Below are positions 25,852 to 29,295 of a stretch of DNA of 29,295 nucleotides, piece after piece. Every line of letters begins with the position of its first letter. Within the stretch, counting starts at the first letter, position 1. A program made the position numbers and the translations under genes. This DNA is from JAGOJE01 sp964553715 (lineage in GTDB: Bacteria > Pseudomonadota > Alphaproteobacteria > Rickettsiales > Rickettsiaceae). The notes beneath the pieces are model-generated. The model saw only the letters and a list, made by a program, of their open reading frames with translations, did not search any database and was not told the origin of the DNA. Location: positions 1 to 29,295 of the forward strand of contig CAZKKY010000015.1 of the NCBI GenBank assembly GCA_964553715.1. Direction: 5' to 3'.

Positions 25852-26970
25852 TTAAATATTTGTATAATTCAAAAATTCTTTTAATTGATCAAGACATTCC
25901 GGCATATTTTTGCGACCAAACCCTATACGAAAATAGTTACTCTCATAATCATAGACAGATGAAGGCATCAGAAGTACATTTTGCTTGCGTACCAATCTAT
26001 CGCAAAAGGAATCAACAGAATCTTTGCATTTATATTTCACGAACCCAACGCATCCTCCTTGTGGGCGTACCCATTCAAAAAGATGGCTGTATTCTGTGAA
26101 AAATTGATCTAGAAGCTGAAGATTATCAGCAACAATTTTATTGTTCCGTTCCAGAATCGCATCCTTATTACGCAAAGCAATTAGAGTTAAAACTTCGGAA
26201 GGTGCGCTATTGCAGATAGAAGTATAGTGCTTTATTTGCTCTATCTTTTTGAGTATAGATTTATCTTGGCATGCAACCCACCCAATCCTAAGGCCTACCA
26301 TACCGAAAGCTTTGCTCATCACACCAAGGGATAATGCTTTATCTGAGAGGCATGCAGCAGGAGATGCCCATGGTTGCTCTGGTTTTCCAAGGAGCCTATA
26401 AACTTCATCAGAGAACAGCCAAATACCATTTGACTCACAGATCTCTATCAGAGCTTGTAGCTTATCTTCTTCAATAACCTGACCGGTAGGATTATGAGGG
26501 AAATTAATGACAATACATTTTGTATTGGGCTTTATTGCGCTGGTAATGGCGCCTAAATCAATCCGCCAATTATTTTCTTCTTTTAGCTCTATCTCGGTTA
26601 CTTCTGCGCCTTTGGACTTTGGAATTTCAAGGAGTGATTGATAGCACGGAGTTACCACAACCACGTGGTCATGCTCTTCAATTAAAGTGCTAAGAGCGCA
26701 AAATATTCCTTCTTCAGCACCAGCAAACATCAATATATTTTCCGCTTCAAGCCCAGGATATAACTCCTCTGCTACCGTTTCGCGCAGGAGTGGCAACCCA
26801 GATGCTTCAGTATAGCCAAGACGCAAATTATTCCACAGATCTCTTTCTTGCTCATCTGCCATACTCATAATCTCTGACATAGCAAAGCTCTCAGCATCCG
26901 AGCAGCATAATAAATACTTCGCTGAAAACTCATAACGAGCCAGGTATTCCTCTAATTTAAAAATGTTCAC
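25852..26970 (-). CDS. PLP-dependent aminotransferase (class I/II)
   Basis: The product is 372 residues from GTG 26970. It is a fold-type I transaminase. HNPTG, SDEVY and the Schiff-base lysine in SKAFGMVGLRIGW are present, with FRIGFGR near the C-terminus supplying the carboxylate-binding arginine. Substrate cannot be told from sequence. The longest frame starts at ATG 26982, but GTG 26970 is preferred: GGAGG lies 5 bases ahead and the GTG overlaps the regulator's TGA as GTGA, a classic coupled junction. It is co-transcribed with a YheO/DauR-type regulator. Such regulators sit next to amino-acid catabolic genes elsewhere, so an amino acid or D-amino acid substrate is a fair guess. Composition is richer in G+C than the murD side. 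Confidence 0.88.
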   Translation of the reverse strand: MNIFKLEEYLARYEFSAKYLLCCSDAESFAMSEIMSMADEQERDLWNNLRLGYTEASGLPLLRETVAEELYPGLEAENILMFAGAEEGIFCALSTLIEEHDHVVVVTPCYQSLLEIPKSKGAEVTEIELKEENNWRIDLGAITSAIKPNTKCIVINFPHNPTGQVIEEDKLQALIEICESNGIWLFSDEVYRLLGKPEQPWASPAACLSDKALSLGVMSKAFGMVGLRIGWVACQDKSILKKIEQIKHYTSICNSAPSEVLTLIALRNKDAILERNNKIVADNLQLLDQFFTEYSHLFEWVRPQGGCVGFVKYKCKDSVDSFCDRLVRKQNVLLMPSSVYDYESNYFRIGFGRKNMPECLDQLKEFLNYTNI

Positions 26971-27539
26971 CCATTCCTCCATTCTTTTAAATATTTAAAA
27001 ACAGTCGCTCTGCCTAACCCTAAGACTTTTGCTACATAATCTGCCGCATTTTTCTCATGAAATGCTCCAAGATCAAATAAATGCTTGGCCAAAATTTTCT
27101 TGTCATTTTGGGACAAATGATCGAATGACAGATTATGATTTTGCAAATAAGAATGGATACTGACATGCAATTTTTCCTGCCAGTCATTAGTAAAAAGCGA
27201 CTGAGGCTGATTGCCCATTTGAAGCAAAGCGCTGCTTAAATCCTGCATCTTATTGAATATCGAGATATCGCAATTGATGCACAGAAGATATTTGTCCTCA
27301 AGTATTACTGAGACAGACTTGACAAGCCTGCCATCAAAGTTAACCTTTGGATAGACTATTTGGTCTATGCTACCTAGCCCTTCTGGATCTAGCAAGCTCG
27401 CATCACCTACTTTGCGCTTAGAAAGCTTACCATTAATATAAATTATGATGTCTTGAGCAATATCATGAATGACAATCTCTACTAAAGGATCCATCAACCT
27501 AACAATAGCATCGCATATTGGAATGTAATTGGATAACAT
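26967..27539 (-). CDS. YheO/DauR-type transcriptional regulator (PAS-like + HTH)
   Basis: The product is 190 residues. The N-terminal YheO-like PAS domain (about 1-110) carries the family's EIVIHDI...IIYINGKLSKRKVGD pattern. The C-terminal helix-turn-helix (about 140-188) includes FHEKNAADYVAKVLGLGRATVFKYLKEW. DauR, the best-known relative, represses D-arginine catabolic genes in Pseudomonas; the ligand here is unknown. I place the start at ATG 27539 rather than 27575 because GAGGT (27547-27551) sits 7 bases ahead. The promoter at 27571-27599 also makes a start at 27575 impossible on that transcript. The protein likely controls itself and the coupled aminotransferase through the inverted repeat at 27558-27578. 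Confidence 0.88.
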   Translation of the reverse strand: MLSNYIPICDAIVRLMDPLVEIVIHDIAQDIIIYINGKLSKRKVGDASLLDPEGLGSIDQIVYPKVNFDGRLVKSVSVILEDKYLLCINCDISIFNKMQDLSSALLQMGNQPQSLFTNDWQEKLHVSIHSYLQNHNLSFDHLSQNDKKILAKHLFDLGAFHEKNAADYVAKVLGLGRATVFKYLKEWRNG

Positions 27540-27557
27540 TATTTGTACCTCATAGTC

Positions 27558-27578
27558 TATATGATAAATAATCATATA
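27558..27578. promoter_or_regulatory. Operator-like inverted repeat over the -10 box
   Basis: TATATGAT (27558-27565) and ATCATATA (27571-27578) are perfect 8-base reverse complements with a 5-base AAATA centre. The right arm covers the -10 hexamer of the promoter above, and the left arm spans the start site region. It is a natural site for autorepression by the YheO/DauR-type protein. The binding protein is inferred from position. Confidence 0.5.
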
Positions 27579-27599
27579 CTATTTAGTATTGTTAGTCAA
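27571..27599 (-). promoter_or_regulatory. Promoter of the regulator-aminotransferase unit
   Basis: On the minus strand TTGACT (27594-27599) is followed after exactly 17 bases by TATGAT (27571-27576). The predicted transcript starts near 27563, leaving a leader of about 25 bases with GAGGT before ATG 27539. Each box matches the sigma70 consensus at 5 of 6. This is one of the best promoters in the window. Confidence 0.65.
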
Positions 27600-27607
27600 G
27601 ATGGATG

Positions 27608-27621
27608 AGACTAAAAAGTCT
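27608..27621. terminator. Small hairpin between the two accessory units
   Basis: AGACT (27608-27612) and AGTCT (27617-27621) form a 5-bp stem with an AAAA loop, about 24 bases past the XRE-cupin stop on the minus strand. GAGACTAA recurs at 27633-27640, so the element may equally be a short repeat. Weak as a terminator. Confidence 0.25.
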
Positions 27622-27644
27622 ATATAAGAAAAGTGAGACTAAGT

Positions 27645-28205
27645 TTATGCCGTATAATGAATCATATCGTGGAACAAGACCGATTGATCAGAAAGATTGC
27701 GATACCCATGTGGAAGAGACGCGTCAAAGCGCAAGCCCTCATGTTGATTAACCTGGCGCCACTGGCCTTGCACCAATACTTCAATAGATCCAGTCACTGG
27801 AATCACATGCTCGATCACTCCTTTTTGATGGGGAGGCGATAGATGCATACAACCTGGTAACAACTCTATAATAAACACTTCAAACCCAAGATTCTCATCA
27901 AATGGGAAAATAGGCATGACGTTGATCTTATCATCTTGTTTATGTAGCTGCTGCAGTTCAGGCTTTCTATGCACAAAGCCTTGTTGATACGGCTCTACAT
28001 CCTCTACAAATGATGAAAATGAAACATCAAATCCACTTGCAATCTTCCAAAGCGTTGCAATTGTAGGGCTGGACTCTCCACGCTCGATTTGTCCAAGCAT
28101 GGCTTTGCTTACGCTGGTTTTCTGCGACGTCACATCTAAACTCCAACCCCTTTGACTTCTGAGTTCTTTTAAGGTTGACGCTATTTTAGCGGTTAAATGA
28201 TTCAA
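27645..28205 (-). CDS. XRE-family regulator with C-terminal cupin domain
   Basis: The product is 186 residues. An XRE helix-turn-helix (about 8-63) includes TSVSKAMLGQIERGESSPTI and TLWKIASGFDVSF. A single cupin domain (about 105-180) has PPHQKGVIEHVIPVTGSIEV and SLPHGYRNLS. The layout is that of SutR/PuuR-type repressors, in which the cupin senses a small molecule. The start is TTG 28205 with a strong GAGGT ahead; an ATG further upstream runs into TAG after one codon. It diverges from the YbaK-DUF2000 pair across a 110-base gap with two operator-like elements, so it most likely controls that pair and itself. Ligand unknown. Confidence 0.9.
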   Translation of the reverse strand: MNHLTAKIASTLKELRSQRGWSLDVTSQKTSVSKAMLGQIERGESSPTIATLWKIASGFDVSFSSFVEDVEPYQQGFVHRKPELQQLHKQDDKINVMPIFPFDENLGFEVFIIELLPGCMHLSPPHQKGVIEHVIPVTGSIEVLVQGQWRQVNQHEGLRFDASLPHGYRNLSDQSVLFHDMIHYTA

Positions 28206-28226
28206 GCCTACCTCATAAAAAAATAC

Positions 28227-28241
28227 TTGTGCGTTATAACG
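28227..28241. promoter_or_regulatory. Operator-like element, copy 1
   Basis: TTGTGCGTTATAACG matches the element at 28263-28277 in 14 of 15 bases. Its right part contains the perfect palindrome CGTTATAACG (28232-28241). It could overlap the -35 of a forward promoter (TTGTGC 28227-28232, 17 bases, TATATT 28250-28255), though that promoter call is weak. It is the likely binding site of the XRE-cupin protein. Confidence 0.55.
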
Positions 28242-28262
28242 TACGGTGTTATATTGTAGTTA

Positions 28263-28277
28263 TTGTGCGCTATAACG
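28263..28277. promoter_or_regulatory. Operator-like element, copy 2
   Basis: TTGTGCGCTATAACG is the second copy, with a start-to-start distance of 36 bases. TGCGCTATAACGCA (28266-28279) is itself a near-palindrome with perfect TGCG/CGCA ends. It lies 42 bases ahead of the YbaK gene, close to its expected transcription start. Confidence 0.55.
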
Positions 28278-28318
28278 CATAAAATGTAAAGTAGCAAAAT
28301 TCTATAAATGAGGTAATG

Positions 28319-28810
28319 ATGCCACCAAAACTCCCTAAAAGTGCTGCTTCTGTTCAAGAAGCTCTTGATAAACTAGGGCTAGAATGCAAAGTTCTAGAAC
28401 TGCCAAATAGCACTAGGACTGCTCTAGACGCGGCCTCAGCTATTGGGTGCGATATTGGGCAAATTGTAAAGTCTCTAGTCTTTAGAACAAAGAAAACAGG
28501 CAAACCTGTTCTGGTATTGGCATCTGGCCCTAACCAGGTAGATATTAAAACAATAGAAGACTCAGTTGGCGAAAGAATAACTAAAGCAGACGCAGATTTT
28601 GTTAGAGAGGTGACGGGGTTTGCTATTGGAGGCATCCCTCCAGTAGGCCATAAGAACGTCATAGATTTGATTTACATAGATCGAGATTTAATGGCGCTTG
28701 ATGAAATATGGGCTGCAGCTGGAACACCTAATGCTGTGTTTTGTATCAAAAGCCAAGATTTACTCAAGGCTACAGATGGAAAATTAATAAATATTAAGGA
28801 GATAAAATGA
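28319..28810 (+). CDS. YbaK/EbsC-family aminoacyl-tRNA deacylase
   Basis: The product is 163 residues from ATG 28319. The family hydrolyses mischarged tRNAs in trans (for example Cys-tRNA(Pro), Ala-tRNA(Pro)). The fold's marks are IGCDIGQIVKSLVFR with the conserved KSL lysine, and TGFAIGGIPPVGHKN, the GxxPxGH substrate loop. Two ATGs are adjacent (28316 and 28319). I take the second because GAGGT (28310-28314) would be only one base from the first. It overlaps the DUF2000 gene by 4 bases (ATGA) and is divergent from the XRE-cupin gene. Which mischarged pair it edits cannot be told from the sequence. Confidence 0.92.
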   Translation: MPPKLPKSAASVQEALDKLGLECKVLELPNSTRTALDAASAIGCDIGQIVKSLVFRTKKTGKPVLVLASGPNQVDIKTIEDSVGERITKADADFVREVTGFAIGGIPPVGHKNVIDLIYIDRDLMALDEIWAAAGTPNAVFCIKSQDLLKATDGKLINIKEIK

Positions 28811-29217
28811 CATTTGAAAATAAATTGGTCATCATTGTAAATAAAGATATTGATGCAGGTGTTGCTATGAATGCCGTTGCCCACGCATCCTTTGCTGTTG
28901 GGGCTTTACTTGGACCAGATACGGCTTTTTTGCAATCCAATATTGACGCAAGCGGCAATGACTGGAAAGTATCCGGCATGCCTTATATCGTTTTGCGCGG
29001 TAAATCAAATGAGATTAAAAAAGCTGTGTTAAGTGCAAAAGAACAAGACATCATGCAGCTTGCTTTTGTTGATAGTATGACAGGCGGTACGTATTTAGAG
29101 CAGATCGATAACATTGCTAAAAAGAGTCAGGATGAGCATGTTTATTATGCTGCTGTAATTTTTGGTAAGTGGGATATTGTATCACAAATTACCAAGAAAT
29201 TTTCTCTTTATAAATAG
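28807..29217 (+). CDS. DUF2000 family protein
   Basis: The product is 136 residues. The pattern KLVIIVNKDIDAGVAMNAVAH, with AHASFAVGALLG, and the later MPYIVLRGKS match DUF2000. As I recall, a solved agrobacterial member has the peptidyl-tRNA hydrolase II fold, but no enzymatic activity is established. The ATG overlaps the YbaK-type gene (ATGA), so the two are translated together. Pairing a trans-editing deacylase with a Pth2-fold protein hints at a shared role in aminoacyl- or peptidyl-tRNA turnover. This link is inference. Its G+C is high for the window (31 of 60 in the line from 28861). Confidence 0.85.
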   Translation: MTFENKLVIIVNKDIDAGVAMNAVAHASFAVGALLGPDTAFLQSNIDASGNDWKVSGMPYIVLRGKSNEIKKAVLSAKEQDIMQLAFVDSMTGGTYLEQIDNIAKKSQDEHVYYAAVIFGKWDIVSQITKKFSLYK

Positions 29218-29295
29218 AAGGTCTATTTTATACCACCTCACAGCCAAATAATTCGCCCTGTTCACACAAGACGCCTGTAAGTACAAATCATCCTC

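Noticed and set aside
26970..26982. ATG 26982 as the aminotransferase start
   Set aside because: GTG 26970 has GGAGG at proper spacing and forms a GTGA overlap with the regulator stop. The ATG has no ribosome site.

Overview
The window is an AT-rich, gene-dense bacterial chromosome segment. Its content fits an alphaproteobacterium with a host-associated, reduced genome, in the Rickettsiales/Holosporales range. The evidence is an ankyrin-repeat gene with a tandem copy, the pdhA-pdhB-pdhC-lpd order, sdhE directly ahead of mfd, ihfA overlapping a small MerR gene, short intergenic gaps and extreme A+T codon use. The order-level assignment is inference. No 16S gene is present, and no IS element or CRISPR array was seen.

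Layout. 1-1358: the 3' tip of an upstream ankyrin paralogue, then a complete ankyrin-repeat gene; both end in the same 88-bp tail and hairpin. 1352-4165: transketolase (-), then a DUF1189-like membrane protein (+). 4182-7060: clpA-ihfA-merR on the minus strand. 7061-8305: a regulatory gap, recO (+) and an unrecognised small ORF. 8306-12179: lepA (-) diverging from prfB, which keeps the +1 programmed frameshift, followed by an LD-carboxypeptidase. 12198-16839: the complete pyruvate dehydrogenase operon pdhA-pdhB-pdhC-lpd (-), with tightly overlapped genes and a recognisable promoter. 16973-18030: a short divergent PRPP synthetase and yidD (+). 18040-18114: tRNA-Glu(UUC) (-). 18334-19218: an EamA transporter (-), divergent from 19420-20649, an EAL phosphodiesterase with a degenerate GGDEF domain. 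20696-25556: sdhE, mfd, murD (+).

From about 25.6 kb onward the sequence changes character. GC is visibly higher: lines I counted reach 31-32 of 60 bases, against 15 of 60 in murD. Shine-Dalgarno sites become strong (GAGGT, GGAGG) and accessory genes replace housekeeping ones. This segment holds two small units. One is a YheO/DauR-type regulator translationally coupled to a class I/II aminotransferase, with a promoter overlapped by a perfect inverted repeat. The other is an XRE-cupin regulator divergent from a YbaK-type aminoacyl-tRNA deacylase and a DUF2000 protein, with two 15-bp near-identical operator-like elements between them. I read it as a horizontally acquired amino-acid or aminoacyl-tRNA quality-control module. 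It is the best candidate in the window for something not well described.

The housekeeping genes cover carbon entry to acetyl-CoA (PDH), pentose phosphates and PRPP (tkt, prs), protein quality control (clpA), translation (lepA, prfB, tRNA-Glu), repair (recO, mfd), envelope biogenesis (murD, LD-carboxypeptidase, yidD), nucleoid architecture (ihfA) and respiration (sdhE).
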